64,000 nucleotides of DNA from Telmatospirillum siberiense (GCF_002845745.1 NZ_PIUM01000035.1:1-64000), one strand, 5' to 3'. Counted from the stretch's first letter, positions 30,394 to 40,064 are shown. A program made the numbers and translations. Notes: generated from the letters alone by a model not told the origin.

Positions 30394-31431
30394 TCAGCGA
30401 ACCGCTTCGGCGATCAACGAGACGAACTCGTTGGCCACCATGTCCCAGTTACGCCCGCGCTGCAGCAGGCGGGCGTCACGGTTTTCCGCCCAGAACATCG
30501 CGTCATCGGTCAATAGGCGAACGGCGACATTGGCGAAAGCCTCGTCGTCGGGAACGATATGGCCGGTTTCCCCGTCCCGCAGCCGCTCGTGAATGGCCCC
30601 CAGCGGACGTGTCACGGCGGGAAGGCCGCAGGCTTGGCTTTCCATCAATGTCCAGCAAACCATGTCGTCGGGATGGCCGGGATACAGATGGACGCGGGCC
30701 GACCGGTAAAGCTCCGCCATTGTGGTATCGCCGCCGGGCGCCTTGATTTCCACGCCCTCGGTGGCGCTGGCCCGATCGAGCAGAAGGCGCATCTCCCCAG
30801 GAATATCGCCCCCCGATTTCCCCTTGTCGAGAATGGCCGACACCACGACCAGCCGGGCATTGGGAACGGCCGGCCGGATCTTCGCCGTCCACAGATCGAG
30901 CAGCCAGGACAGGCCATGGGAGGGATGGGTGGTCACGACGGCGGTCGGCCGTTCGTCCAACCGGGTCGGCGCATCGGCGATGAAATCCTGGCGCACGCCC
31001 GGCGCCAGGGCACGCACCGTCAATCCCTCGTCGTTGCGCCAGGGCGCCATCTGCGTTTTGCCGAGGAAGGCCAAAGCGGGCCGGAAACTATCGATGGCCT
31101 TCCGGGCCGGCTCCAACTGCCGCGCCGACGCGGTAACCCACAGGATCCGTTTTCCCGCCAGACGAACGGACGACAGCAGCGAGGGCTTGCGGAAAACGAT
31201 CAGGGCGTCGGTCTGCGTCGGGAAATCCTTTTCGAGGGTTTCCCAATGAGCGCCTTCGATCATCAGCGGAAAACGGGCCCGATTATAGACATGGACGTCA
31301 TGTCCGACACGCACCAGAGCCCCGGGCAAGCTGGCGAAAGCCTTCTCGGCGCCGCCGAGCGCGCGGGTGGCAGGCGTAAATCCGTCGAAAGGAATGGAAT
31401 CATCGACCAGGGTAATATGCATGGAATCCAT
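30394..31431 (-). CDS. Family 4-like (GT-B) glycosyltransferase, 345 aa
   Basis: Two-domain GT-B layout. The N-terminal Rossmann half begins 'MHITLVDDSIPFDGFTPATR' with a Gly-rich 'LGGAEKAFASLPGAL' loop. The C-terminal half contains 'ARLVVVSAILDKG', 'MAELYRSARVHLYPGHPDD' and 'CWTLMESQACGLPAVTRPLG', the last carrying the retaining-GT E-x7-E-like sugar-nucleotide motif (LMESQACGLP). Probably adds a sugar to a surface glycan or lipid. The acceptor is unknown, and no polysaccharide cluster is next to it. ATG 31431 and ATG 31422 (MHITLVD) are both possible; neither has a clear ribosome-binding site. Confidence 0.78.
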   Translation of the reverse strand: MDSMHITLVDDSIPFDGFTPATRALGGAEKAFASLPGALVRVGHDVHVYNRARFPLMIEGAHWETLEKDFPTQTDALIVFRKPSLLSSVRLAGKRILWVTASARQLEPARKAIDSFRPALAFLGKTQMAPWRNDEGLTVRALAPGVRQDFIADAPTRLDERPTAVVTTHPSHGLSWLLDLWTAKIRPAVPNARLVVVSAILDKGKSGGDIPGEMRLLLDRASATEGVEIKAPGGDTTMAELYRSARVHLYPGHPDDMVCWTLMESQACGLPAVTRPLGAIHERLRDGETGHIVPDDEAFANVAVRLLTDDAMFWAENRDARLLQRGRNWDMVANEFVSLIAEAVR

Positions 31432-31509
31432 CTTATAAAGGGCGGCCCACCGCTTCGCAAGACGGCCACGCCCCTAAAGACGGATACCCGAGGAACAGGT
31501 TCAAAAAAG

Positions 31510-31523
31510 GGTAATCAATTACC
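31510..31523. promoter_or_regulatory. 14-bp palindrome between divergent glycosyltransferase and chemoreceptor genes
   Basis: GGTAATCAATTACC is a perfect dyad (6-bp arms, CA centre) within the 189-bp divergent control region. It is an operator candidate only; no regulator is known. Confidence 0.25.
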
Positions 31524-31620
31524 ATGACACATTCCGTTGACAGATGGGGCGCGACAGGCCTAGGAACTAAAACCCACTATCAGTGGGGAGATTCCCGACA
31601 CCAGTTTGATTGAAAACGCC

Positions 31621-33561
31621 ATGTCCGCCAGGTCGTCGTCCGGCAGCAAAATTCTTTATAAAATTCTCGCGGCCTCCACCCTTCTCATCCTCCTCTCCTT
31701 CGGCGCTCTCGGCGTCTGGTTTTATTCGATCGCCAGCCGCAGCCTGAGCACTGAAATTTCCGCCCAGGTCGGAGACTCCGGCAGATCGGCGGCGGACGGC
31801 ATCCAAAAATGGTTGGATGGCCGACTTCTTCTCGCCCGCGAAACGACGGACGCGATCAGCGACATCGCGGACGCCCGGGACATGAAAAGCGTCTTCGTCC
31901 GTCCCACCATGGCCCAGACCTTCGCCGATATTTATTTCGGCGAACAGAAAAGCGGCGCCTTCATCGACGGACCGGACCATCCCATGCCGGCGGACTACGA
32001 TCCGCGCAAGCGCCCCTGGTACGAGGCGGCGGTCGCGGCGAGGGGCATCGGAATGACCAAGCCCTATGTCGATGCCTCGACTCACAAATTGGTGATTTCC
32101 CTGGTCGCCCCGATCCGACGCGACGGTGCGTTGGCCGGAGTCTTCGGGGCCGACCTTGAACTCGATGCCATCAACGATTTCCTGAAGAAATTCGATTTCG
32201 GCGGCAAGGGATTCGCCTTTCTGGTCGACGATGCCGGAACGGTGCTCGTCCACCCCGACAAGGACATGGTGATGAAGCCGCTCGGCATGTCGCCCGCCGC
32301 CGCGTCCGGCGCCATCGCCGAAGAAGGAGGGGACCGTATCGTCCGCTTTCATCCCATCGCCGGGCTGCCGGTGAAATGGTACGTCGGCATATCACTGGAC
32401 CAAGCCCGGGTCTTCGCGCCGCTCGACGACCTCCGGCATTCGCTGGTGTTCGGACTGCTGGTGGTCATGCTGCTGATCATCGCCGCTCTCGGCTGGATGC
32501 TTGCCGCACAGGTCTCGCGTCCCATCACCGACATCACCCGCGCCATGGACGATTTGGCCGCTGGCCGGGCCGACATCGAAATTCCGGCGACCGAGCGGCG
32601 TGACGAAATCGGGGCCATGGCCGCGGCGCTGCAGATTTTCCGTCGGAACGCCTTGGAAAAGGAACGCCTGAGCGAGGACCGTATCCGCGCCCAGAGCGAG
32701 GCCGAAACCGAAAAGCGGCGTCTTCTCGACGGCCTTCTGGAACACTTCAACCAGAATGTCAGCCATGTCCTTGAAAAGGTCGGCGACGCCGCCGCCGACA
32801 TGGAGCGGAACGCCCACTCCATGTCCTCCACCGCCAACGAGACGAAACAACGGGCGGGGCAGGCCAACGTCGCCACCGACGAGGTTTCGACCAATGTGCA
32901 GACGGTGGCCAGCGCCGCCGAGGAATTATCGACCTCCATCGGGGAAATCGGCCGGCAGGTCACGCAGTCGAGCCGCGCCACCCAGGTCGCGTCGGAAGAG
33001 GCATTGCGAACCAGCGGCGTGATCGTCGAACTGGCCGCGACATCGAACCGTATCGGCGAGGTGGTCAAGCTGATCAACGATATCGCCAGCCAGACCAACC
33101 TCCTGGCCCTGAACGCGACCATCGAGGCCGCCCGGGCCGGCGATGCGGGAAAGGGTTTTTCCGTGGTCGCGGGCGAGGTGAAAAATCTGGCCAGCCAGAC
33201 CAGCCGCGCCACCGACGAAATCGGCGCTCAGATCGGCGCCGTGCAGACCGCGACCCGGGAAGCCGTCGCGGCGATCGACGGCATCGTCCATCGCATCCGG
33301 GAAATCCACGAGATCGCCACGACGGTCGCCGCCGCCGTCGAGCAGCAATCGGCCGCCACCAGCGAAATCGCGCGCAACGTCCAGCAGGCGGCCGCGGGAT
33401 CCCAACATGTCTCGACCAATATCGCCGGCGTCACCCGTCTGGCTTCGGGAACCGGAGAGGCGGCCGACAAGGTGCTCGCCTCCGCCCGCTCCCTGGCCAG
33501 CGACGCGGCGCAACTGAAGGACGTCGCTGCGGACTTCCTGCATGGCGTGCGTACGGCATAA
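31621..33561 (+). CDS. Methyl-accepting chemotaxis protein with periplasmic dCache domain, 646 aa
   Basis: Transmembrane chemoreceptor. TM1 lies at about 11-35. The periplasmic part contains the double-Cache pattern '[18 protein letters not shown]' and '[20 protein letters not shown]', TM2 lies at about 275-298 ([19 protein letters not shown]), and HAMP is at about 299-350. The signalling domain has the hairpin-tip '[20 protein letters not shown]' around 485-505. dCache_1 domains of this type commonly bind amino acids or other small carboxylates. There is no C-terminal CheR-binding pentapeptide (it ends HGVRTA). ATG 31621 is preferred; an in-frame TTG at 31606 would add five residues. No che genes are adjacent. 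Confidence 0.93.
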   Translation: MSARSSSGSKILYKILAASTLLILLSFGALGVWFYSIASRSLSTEISAQVGDSGRSAADGIQKWLDGRLLLARETTDAISDIADARDMKSVFVRPTMAQTFADIYFGEQKSGAFIDGPDHPMPADYDPRKRPWYEAAVAARGIGMTKPYVDASTHKLVISLVAPIRRDGALAGVFGADLELDAINDFLKKFDFGGKGFAFLVDDAGTVLVHPDKDMVMKPLGMSPAAASGAIAEEGGDRIVRFHPIAGLPVKWYVGISLDQARVFAPLDDLRHSLVFGLLVVMLLIIAALGWMLAAQVSRPITDITRAMDDLAAGRADIEIPATERRDEIGAMAAALQIFRRNALEKERLSEDRIRAQSEAETEKRRLLDGLLEHFNQNVSHVLEKVGDAAADMERNAHSMSSTANETKQRAGQANVATDEVSTNVQTVASAAEELSTSIGEIGRQVTQSSRATQVASEEALRTSGVIVELAATSNRIGEVVKLINDIASQTNLLALNATIEAARAGDAGKGFSVVAGEVKNLASQTSRATDEIGAQIGAVQTATREAVAAIDGIVHRIREIHEIATTVAAAVEQQSAATSEIARNVQQAAAGSQHVSTNIAGVTRLASGTGEAADKVLASARSLASDAAQLKDVAADFLHGVRTA

Positions 33562-33668
33562 GGCTATTTAGCCATGCGCCCTCCCCCCATACAATCTCAT
33601 CAAGGCCTTGCCAAGCCGGCGTCGGCGGGCCAAGTTTCTGAACTCCGATGGATATTGGGCAAGCAATC

Positions 33669-34562
33669 ATGGCGAAGTCACATTTCATCCCCCTTCCCCA
33701 CCGCGCGCTGATCAGCCTGAGCGGCGAGGAACGGAAAACATTCCTCCAGGGCCTGGTTTCCAACGACGTCACCAAAGCCGGCGCCGATCACGCTCTTTAC
33801 AGCGCCTTCCTCACCCCGCAGGGAAAATTCCTTCACGAGTTTTTTCTGGGCGAGCAGGACGAGACGCTGCTTCTGGAAACGGAAACGGAGCGACGCGCGG
33901 ATTTCGCCAAACGCCTGTCCCTGTACAAACTGCGCAGCAAGGTCGGCATCGCCGCCAATGATGGCTTGCGGCCCTACGCCATCGTCGGATCCGGGGCCGC
34001 CGGCCTTTTCGGTCTGGCCGAGACCGCCGGGGATGCTCGACCCTTCGCCGGTGGACTGATCTTCGTCGATCCCCGACTGGCGGAAGCCGGACTGCGCGCC
34101 TGGCTGCCCCCGGAGGGTGAGGCGGCATTGCGCGAGGCCGGGTTGACCGAGGGCGAGATCGACCTGTGGGATAAGCATCGCATCGAACTGGGACTTCCCG
34201 ACGGAAGCCGGGATCTGGTGCCCGACAAGGCCCTTCTTCTTGAAAACGGCTTTGACGAATTGCACGGCGTCGATTGGCAGAAAGGGTGCTACCTGGGCCA
34301 GGAACTGACCGCGCGCACGAAATATCGCGGCCTGGTCCGCAAACGCCTGCTGCCGGTCGACATCACCGGCCCGGTTCCCGAACCGGGCTCGCCCATCCTG
34401 TTGGATGGGACGGATGCCGGAGAAATGCGCTCTCATGCCGGAAATGTCGGCTTAGCCATGATCCGGATCGACGCATTCGAACAGATCGCTGCGACCGGAC
34501 GCGCGCTGGAAGCCGGCGAAAGCCGCCTCACCCCGCACAAACCGGCGTGGGCGGTGTTCTAG
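33669..34562 (+). CDS. ygfZ: YgfZ/IBA57-type folate-binding Fe-S maintenance protein, 297 aa
   Basis: Tetrahydrofolate-dependent factor for assembly or repair of certain Fe-S enzymes, structurally like GcvT. The diagnostic motif K-G-C-Y-x-G-Q-E is intact (DWQKGCYLGQELTAR), and the N-terminal 'LISLSGEERKTFLQGLVSND' is the usual start of the fold. I prefer ATG 33669 (MAKSHFIPLPHR); ATG 33648 would add seven residues. The stop codon TAG at 34560-34562 is formed by the CTAG target-site duplication of the downstream MITE, so the original 3' end may have been slightly different. Confidence 0.92.
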   Translation: MAKSHFIPLPHRALISLSGEERKTFLQGLVSNDVTKAGADHALYSAFLTPQGKFLHEFFLGEQDETLLLETETERRADFAKRLSLYKLRSKVGIAANDGLRPYAIVGSGAAGLFGLAETAGDARPFAGGLIFVDPRLAEAGLRAWLPPEGEAALREAGLTEGEIDLWDKHRIELGLPDGSRDLVPDKALLLENGFDELHGVDWQKGCYLGQELTARTKYRGLVRKRLLPVDITGPVPEPGSPILLDGTDAGEMRSHAGNVGLAMIRIDAFEQIAATGRALEAGESRLTPHKPAWAVF

Positions 34563-34872
34563 CCCGGATTTCTCACACTGACGCGCTCGGCATCGCGTTT
34601 TGGGGAGGCGATCCGACAAGTCGCGGCTTGCCGCCAAGGCTTGCTGCCTTGGCAAAAGCCGCGACGCCGGCCGCGTGCTTGGCGCGCAAACATATCGTTT
34701 CGTCGGCCAAGCCGACAGTCGTCCGCCAAAACGCGACCCTTCAGGGCGGGGAAAAAATGGCAACACAGTGCGTTATCGGCCTTGATCGATGCGCCGCATC
34801 GATCCGCGCCCGCTGCCTGCTGTGTTGCCATTTTTTCCTCCGTGCCGAACGTGCCAGTGTGAGAAATCCGGG
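34563..34872. mobile_element. 310-bp MITE-like element with 18-bp perfect terminal inverted repeats and CTAG target-site duplication
   Basis: The left end CCCGGATTTCTCACACTG (34563-34580) is exactly complementary to the right end (34855-34872), and the similarity continues imperfectly inward. Both ends are flanked by CTAG (34559-34562 and 34873-34876). The interior has no gene but nested inverted repeats: GTCGCGGCTT/AAGCCGCGAC (34620/34656), CGCGTTTTGG/CCAAAACGCG (34594/34726), an 18-bp arm pair at 34751-34768 and 34820-34837, and GATCGATGC/GCATCGATC between them. A 4-bp CTAG duplication is known for IS5-family elements; IS1380-type ends can also look like this. The parental family is therefore unresolved. 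Confidence 0.8.
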
Positions 34873-35295
34873 CTAGATCTCCAGGGCGGTCCGGATGGTC
34901 CGGGCCGCCTCTTCGATGACCTTCCGCTCACCCGGCGTCAGACGCCAGTTCATCGGCAGATCGTCATAGAACGACCGCGGCAGCACATGCATGTGGAAAT
35001 GCGAGACCGATTGGGCGGCGCCCGGCCCATTGCTTTGCACGATGCTGATGCCGTCCGGATGCAGCGCGGTATCGACCGCGCGGGCTATGCGCTGCGCGGT
35101 TGCGCCGACCGCCGCCAGGACGGGCGCCGGGATGTCGAGAATGGTCTCGGCGTGCAGTTTCGAAATCACCAGGGCATGGCCGCACGCCACCGGATTGATG
35201 TCCATGAAGGCCTTGGTGAGTTCGTCCTCGTAAAGCGGAATCGAGGGTGATTGCCCCGCCACGATACGACAGAAGATGCAGTCATGCTCGATCAT
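34873..35295 (-). CDS. HIT-family (histidine triad) nucleotide hydrolase, 140 aa
   Basis: HINT/FHIT-like protein that hydrolyses phosphoramidate or AMP-linked nucleotides. It begins with the typical 'CIFCRIVAGQSPSIPLYEDE' (CxxC at the start) and carries the catalytic triad motif SHFHMHVLPR (H-x-H-x-H). 'MDINPVACGHALVISKLHAE' is the conserved strand region. The C-terminal tail (about 30 residues after the triad, MNWRLTPGERKVIEEAARTI) fits longer alphaproteobacterial members. Its stop codon TAG (complement of 34873-34875) is part of the MITE's target-site duplication. Convergent with ygfZ across that element. Confidence 0.92.
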   Translation of the reverse strand: MIEHDCIFCRIVAGQSPSIPLYEDELTKAFMDINPVACGHALVISKLHAETILDIPAPVLAAVGATAQRIARAVDTALHPDGISIVQSNGPGAAQSVSHFHMHVLPRSFYDDLPMNWRLTPGERKVIEEAARTIRTALEI

Positions 35296-35530
35296 CCATC
35301 CTGTTTACCGTGAACCGCATCAGGGAACAAGTGGCGCCAAACGACCGCTTTTAAATATTTCTCAGCGCTTTTCTTGGTTTAAAAAGACGCAATTATGGCG
35401 AAGACGCCGCAGATAGAGCGAAAACACCTTGAAGAACGCCTTGCCCGCCATCAAGCGGACACCGGACGGGGCTAAAACCTTTTCTTGTCTCCGGAACGAT
35501 CCGGAGAATCGCAGGAAATGGAGCAATTCG

Positions 35531-35806
35531 ATGTTCAAGCATGTGCTGTCCGCTTTGGTGGTTACTTCGGTGATGGCCGGGGGCGCGGCATTCGCGGCCG
35601 ATCAGACGACCCAGGCCCCGCAGGCTCAGACGGCGGCCCCGGCCTCCCAGGTTCAGACGACGGCTCCGGCCAAGGCCGAAAAGGTCAGCACGTCCACCAC
35701 CAAGTCGGCGACGGAAAAAAAGCATGTGAAGGTGGTCCATAAGCAGGATCAGGTGAAGGCCTCGGTGGTCAAGACCGACGCGACGGTCCCCGCGAAAACG
35801 AACTGA
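35531..35806 (+). CDS. Small secreted Ala/Thr/Lys-rich protein, 91 aa
   Basis: A signal peptide (MFKHVLSALVVTSVMAGGAAFA, cleavage after AFA) is followed by a low-complexity mature chain rich in Gln, Thr, Ala and Lys: 'DQTTQAPQAQTAAPASQVQT', then KKHVKVVHKQDQVKA. No known domain is visible. The mature peptide is basic and probably disordered, so it could bind envelope polyanions or be a structural filler. ATG 35531 is chosen because GGAG lies 9 nt upstream and it gives a proper signal peptide; the frame is open from 35429 but that part is not protein-like. A strong terminator follows. Confidence 0.68.
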   Translation: MFKHVLSALVVTSVMAGGAAFAADQTTQAPQAQTAAPASQVQTTAPAKAEKVSTSTTKSATEKKHVKVVHKQDQVKASVVKTDATVPAKTN

Positions 35807-35827
35807 CCGCCGTTCGGGTTCAAGTCA

Positions 35828-35863
35828 TTCCTTCCCCCCGGGCGATCGCCCGGGAGGAAGGAA
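35828..35863. terminator. Strong bidirectional hairpin terminator
   Basis: Arms 35828-35844 and 35847-35863 form 16 pairs plus one C-A mismatch around a 2-nt AT centre (core CCCGGGCG-AT-CGCCCGGG). The outer TTCC/GGAA pairs give a run of pyrimidines on each side. Lies between convergent genes. Confidence 0.75.
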
Positions 35864-35874
35864 ACAGCCCCCCG

Positions 35875-36372
35875 TTACTTCGCGGTGATCTGGATCCATC
35901 CGGATCCGTTCCAGCGAACCCTTTGATCCAAGCGCTGCCACTGCCCGTCGGCGGGATTTTGCTGCCGGCCTTCGGAAAACAGAAGGTCCGGAAAACTCCG
36001 CCCCCTGACTGGACCGACCGCCATGTCGCCCGCGCAAAATCCCGTCCCCAGACGATTGCGGGTTCCGTCCGCGGTCAGCGGACCGAAGATGATGAACAGA
36101 TATTGGCCGCAGGGCTGCCGATAGGGTTCCCGCACCACCAGCAGAGATTGGTTGCCGCCGGCCTGCAACAGAACGGCGCGAGGGTCGAGCCAATCCGGCC
36201 AAAACTCCGGATCCTCACCGAACATATCGGACAGGGCGGCCTCCGCCAGGGGACGATCTCCCCCCAGCATATCGAACGACAGCCAGACGGCATCGGCGGC
36301 GCGCACCGCCGTGGCGGCCGTCTGGAGAAACAAGACCAGAAGCAGGAAAGCGAAAAGACGAGGAAAAATCAT
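35875..36372 (-). CDS. Secreted protein of unknown function, 165 aa
   Basis: A signal peptide (MIFPRLFAFLLLVLFLQTAATAVRA) precedes a mature domain that starts DAVWLSFDMLGG. No recognised family. Features are two Cys (QPCGQYLF and GFCAGDMAVG) that may pair, a Trp-rich acidic 'EDPEFWPDWLDPRAVLLQAG' stretch and the end 'VRWNGSGWIQITAK'. Its ATG overlaps the stop codon of meaB (4-nt overlap), so it is translated from the same message, although nothing links the two functions. Ends at the terminator at 35.85 kb. Confidence 0.7.
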   Translation of the reverse strand: MIFPRLFAFLLLVLFLQTAATAVRAADAVWLSFDMLGGDRPLAEAALSDMFGEDPEFWPDWLDPRAVLLQAGGNQSLLVVREPYRQPCGQYLFIIFGPLTADGTRNRLGTGFCAGDMAVGPVRGRSFPDLLFSEGRQQNPADGQWQRLDQRVRWNGSGWIQITAK

Positions 36373-37295
36373 TGCTGCGATAGGCGTCGGCTGACTTCGG
36401 CTAGGCGGCGGAATGGAGAATCGGCCCCGTCGAGACCTAAATATCCCGCCCGCCGAATTCCATCGCGACCGTAGCGCTCACGGACCGCCTCGGTCAACCA
36501 TTGGGCGGCCTGCTCCTTGCGAATTCTCGAAATATCACCCCGTTGGCGCAAGTAGGCGCCATGCGCCTCGACGGCGTCGATCAGTTCCTCGGTGCCAAGA
36601 CGCCCCGCGGCGGAAAGCATCAAAACGGGAACCTCCCAGTCCGCCGCCGCCTCCGCCAGACTGAGAGCCCCCGCCACATCGGCGCGGGCACGCTCGGCGG
36701 CGGCCCCCATATCGGCCTTGGTGACGACCACGATGTGGGGGATCTCGGCGATGCCGGCCTTCATATATTGCAAGGAATCCCCGGATCCCGGCTGAATGCA
36801 GAGGATCACCGTGTCGGCCACGCCGACCACGTCGGTTTCCGACTGCCCGACACCCACCGTCTCGATCAGAACCACGTCGTAGAGTGCGCGCATCAGCACC
36901 ATGGCCGAGACGGTCAGCCCGGCCAAACCACCCAGCCGGTCGCGCGCCGCCATCGAGCGAACGAAGACGCCCTGGTCCTCGGGATCGGTGGAAAGACGGG
37001 TGCGATCACCCAGCAACGCCCCGCCGGACCGTCGCGACGAAGGATCGACGGCGATGCAGCCGACGGTACGGCCGCGCTCCCGCCAGCCGTGGATCAGGGT
37101 ATTCACCAAAGTCGACTTGCCCACTCCCGGCGGGCCGGTCACTCCGGCGACCAGCCCTCGTGGAGCGGCATAGGCGTCCGACAGCAGATCGATGACGTCG
37201 GAATCGTCGGGCGCCTTTTCGATGCGGGCCAACGCCCGCGCCAGTGCGGCCTTTCCCCCCTCCTTGAGGGCGGAAAGCGAAAGGGGATCAGGCAT
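36369..37295 (-). CDS. meaB: Methylmalonyl-CoA mutase-associated G3E GTPase MeaB, 308 aa
   Basis: GTPase chaperone that gates cofactor loading and protects adenosylcobalamin-dependent methylmalonyl-CoA mutase. It has the P-loop TGPPGVGKSTLVN, the G3E-type 'IAVDPSSRRSGGALLGDRTR' switch region, 'VVLIETVGVGQSETDV' (Walker B / ETVG) and the base-recognition motif VVTKADMG. ATG 37295 is chosen for its GAAGGA 6 nt upstream; the longer frame to 37358 adds a Pro/Gly-rich leader. No mutase gene is in the window. It lies downstream of ppdK (91 bp) and may share its transcript. Confidence 0.94.
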   Translation of the reverse strand: MPDPLSLSALKEGGKAALARALARIEKAPDDSDVIDLLSDAYAAPRGLVAGVTGPPGVGKSTLVNTLIHGWRERGRTVGCIAVDPSSRRSGGALLGDRTRLSTDPEDQGVFVRSMAARDRLGGLAGLTVSAMVLMRALYDVVLIETVGVGQSETDVVGVADTVILCIQPGSGDSLQYMKAGIAEIPHIVVVTKADMGAAAERARADVAGALSLAEAAADWEVPVLMLSAAGRLGTEELIDAVEAHGAYLRQRGDISRIRKEQAAQWLTEAVRERYGRDGIRRAGYLGLDGADSPFRRLAEVSRRLSQQ

Positions 37296-37385
37296 CGGCC
37301 GTCCTTCGGCAGAAGGAAACCGGCCGCCTCCCCCGGTCGAGGGAGGACGGAAAGCCAAGAAAACGGCCGAACCTGATCCCCATTG

Positions 37386-40064
37386 TCAGGCCGTCGTATC
37401 CGAACGCACGCCAAGGGCGGCCTGGGCCGCCGCCAGACGGGCGATCGGCACCCGGTAGGGAGAGCAGGAGACGTAATCGAGCCCGACCCTTTGGCAGAAC
37501 GCGATGGAGGCGGGATCGCCGCCATGTTCGCCGCAGATCCCCAATTTGAGATTGGGGCGGGTCTTGCGCCCCCGCTCGGCGGCGATCTGGATCAACTCGC
37601 CCACCCCTTCCTGGTCGAGACTGGCGAAGGGGTCATGCTCGTAAATCCCGCGCTGCCGGTAGACTTCGAGGAAGGGCCCCGAGTCGTCACGCGACATACC
37701 GAGCGTCGTCTGCGTCAGATCGTTGGTGCCGAAGCTGAAGAAGGCGGCGGATTCGGCGATCGCCCCCGCCGTCAACGCCGCCCGCGGCAGCTCGATCATG
37801 GTGCCGACCAGATAATCGAGGGTAGTCCCGGAGGCCTTGAAGACCTCCGCGGCCGCACGGTCGATCACCTCTTTCAGCAGATCGAGCTCCTTCTTCGTGC
37901 CAACCAGCGGAATCATGATCTCGGGAGACACCGTCTTGCCCGATTTCCGGGCCACCTCGACGGCGGCTTCGAAAATCGCCCGTGCCTGCATTTCATAGAT
38001 CTCGGGATAGGTGATGCCGAGACGGCAACCGCGATGGCCCAACATCGGATTGGCTTCGTGCAACTGGGTGTTGCGCGCCCTCAGAACCGCGATATCGGTC
38101 CCGGCGGCCCGCGCCACCTCCTCCATTTCCGCGTCGTTGCCGGGCAGAAACTCATGCAGCGGCGGGTCGAGCAGGCGGATGGTCACCGGCAGTCCCTGCA
38201 TGATCTCGAAGAGTTCGACGAAATCGTTCTTCTGATAGGGCTGGATCTTGGCCAGGGCATGGCGGCGCCCCTCCTCGTCGGAAGCCAGGATCATTTCACG
38301 AACGGCAATGATGCGCGACGGGTCGAAGAACATATGCTCGGTCCGGCACAGGCCGATTCCCTCGGCTCCGAAATGACGCGCCGTCCTGGCGTCGAGCGGA
38401 GTCTCGGCATTGGCCCGCACCTTGAGCGTGCGGATGGAATCGACCCAGCCCATCAACGTGCCGAAATCGCCGGTCAGCTCCGGCTGGACCGTCGGCACGG
38501 CGCCCAGCATGACCTGGCCGGTGGAACCGTCCAGGGTGATGACATCGCCTTCCTTGACTTCCTGGCCCATGGATTTGAGCGTCTTGGCCCGGTAATCGAT
38601 CCTGAGCTCGCCGGCACCGGCGACACAGGGACGGCCCATGCCGCGGGCGACCACGGCGGCATGGCTGGTCATGCCGCCCCGCGACGTCAGGATGCCCTGG
38701 CTGACGTGCATGCCGCCGATATCCTCAGGGCTGGTCTCGATCCGCACCAGGATGACTTTTTCGCCCTTTTTCGTCCAAAGCTCGGCATCCTCGGCCGAGA
38801 ACACCACGCGCCCCGACGCGGCACCCGGCGAAGCGGGCAAACCGTGGGCGAGAAGCCGGCGTTCGGCCTTGGGGTCGAGCGTCGGATGCAACAACTGGTC
38901 GAGAGCGCCCGGCTCGATGCGCCGCACGGCCGCTTCCTTGCTGATCAACCCGGCCTCGGCCATGTCCACGGCGATCTTCAAGGCCGCGGCGGCCGTCCGT
39001 TTGCCGGTGCGGGTCTGGAGCATCCACAGCTTGCTTTGCTGAACCGTGAACTCCAGATCCTGCATATCGGTGAAATGCGCCTCCAGCTTGCGCCGGACAT
39101 CCTCCAGGTCGGCGAAGACCCGGGGCATCACCTCTTCCATCGAGGGCAGATCGGCACCGGCCGCCTGCCGCGCCGCCGTTGTCAGATACTGCGGGGTGCG
39201 GATGCCGGCGACGACGTCCTCGCCCTGGGCGTTGACCAGATATTCGCCGTAGAACTCGTTCGCCCCGGTCGAGGGATTGCGGGTGAAGGCGACGCCGGTG
39301 GCGCAATCGTCACCCATATTGCCGAACACCATGGCCTGAACATTGACGGCCGTACCCCATTCCGAGGGGATGTCGTGCAGCCGGCGATAGGTGATCGCCC
39401 GCTGGTTCATCCAGGATCCGAAAACCGCGCCGATGGCACCCCACAACTGGTCTTCCACCGTCTGCGGAAACGGCCGGCCCAGTTCTTCCTTCACCTTTTC
39501 CTTGTAGGCGGCGACAACCGTCTTCCAATCCTCGGCCGACAGATCGGTATCGAGGGTCAGATCGTGGTCTGATTTGTGCGAATCGAGGATGTCCTCGAAA
39601 TGATGATGCTCGACCCCCAGCACCACATCCGAATACATCTGGATGAAACGGCGATAGCTGTCATAGGCGAAACGCGGATCCTTCGACCGCGCCGCCAGGC
39701 CTTCGACGGTCTGATCGTTCAGGCCGAGATTGAGCACGGTGTCCATCATGCCCGGCATCGAGGCCCGCGCCCCGGAGCGGACCGAGACCAGCAGGGGATT
39801 GTCGATGCTGCCGAAAGTGGATCCCATGATCTTCTCGATCTGGGTCAAAGCCGCCGAAACCTGCGCCTTCAGGTCGGCCGGATAGACGTTACCGTTGGTA
39901 TAGTAATAAGTGCAGACTTCGGTGGTAATGGTGAAACCCGGCGGGACGGGCAAACCAAGATTGGCCATTTCAGCCAGGTTGGCGCCCTTGCCACCCAGCA
40001 GATTCTTCATTCCAGAGCGACCTTCCGCGGCACCGCCGCCGAACGCGTACACCCATTTGCTCAT
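37386..40064 (-). CDS. ppdK: Pyruvate, phosphate dikinase, 892 aa
   Basis: Interconverts pyruvate + ATP + Pi with PEP + AMP + PPi. The ATP-grasp N-domain begins 'KNLLGGKGANLAEMANLGLP'. The phosphohistidine swivel domain shows ILTSRGGMTSHAAVVARGMG, with catalytic His in TSHAA and the usual regulatory Thr two residues before it. The C-terminal PEP-binding TIM barrel includes 'ANPMLGHRGCRLGI' and the catalytic Cys motif LGICGEHGGD. Length is normal for bacterial PpdK. ATG 40064 follows GGAGGAAA; the 47-codon upstream extension is not family-like. No PpdK regulatory protein gene is adjacent. Confidence 0.97.
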   Translation of the reverse strand: MSKWVYAFGGGAAEGRSGMKNLLGGKGANLAEMANLGLPVPPGFTITTEVCTYYYTNGNVYPADLKAQVSAALTQIEKIMGSTFGSIDNPLLVSVRSGARASMPGMMDTVLNLGLNDQTVEGLAARSKDPRFAYDSYRRFIQMYSDVVLGVEHHHFEDILDSHKSDHDLTLDTDLSAEDWKTVVAAYKEKVKEELGRPFPQTVEDQLWGAIGAVFGSWMNQRAITYRRLHDIPSEWGTAVNVQAMVFGNMGDDCATGVAFTRNPSTGANEFYGEYLVNAQGEDVVAGIRTPQYLTTAARQAAGADLPSMEEVMPRVFADLEDVRRKLEAHFTDMQDLEFTVQQSKLWMLQTRTGKRTAAAALKIAVDMAEAGLISKEAAVRRIEPGALDQLLHPTLDPKAERRLLAHGLPASPGAASGRVVFSAEDAELWTKKGEKVILVRIETSPEDIGGMHVSQGILTSRGGMTSHAAVVARGMGRPCVAGAGELRIDYRAKTLKSMGQEVKEGDVITLDGSTGQVMLGAVPTVQPELTGDFGTLMGWVDSIRTLKVRANAETPLDARTARHFGAEGIGLCRTEHMFFDPSRIIAVREMILASDEEGRRHALAKIQPYQKNDFVELFEIMQGLPVTIRLLDPPLHEFLPGNDAEMEEVARAAGTDIAVLRARNTQLHEANPMLGHRGCRLGITYPEIYEMQARAIFEAAVEVARKSGKTVSPEIMIPLVGTKKELDLLKEVIDRAAAEVFKASGTTLDYLVGTMIELPRAALTAGAIAESAAFFSFGTNDLTQTTLGMSRDDSGPFLEVYRQRGIYEHDPFASLDQEGVGELIQIAAERGRKTRPNLKLGICGEHGGDPASIAFCQRVGLDYVSCSPYRVPIARLAAAQAALGVRSDTTA

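Noticed and set aside
34559-34876. Repeat between ygfZ and the HIT gene considered as a plain transcription terminator
   Set aside because: At 310 bp, with long perfect inverted ends and a CTAG duplication, it is an inserted element; terminator function may be secondary.
37383-39572. Long open frame (729 codons) on the plus strand
   Set aside because: Antisense to ppdK, whose ATP-grasp, His and Cys motifs are intact. The mirror frame has no recognisable domain.
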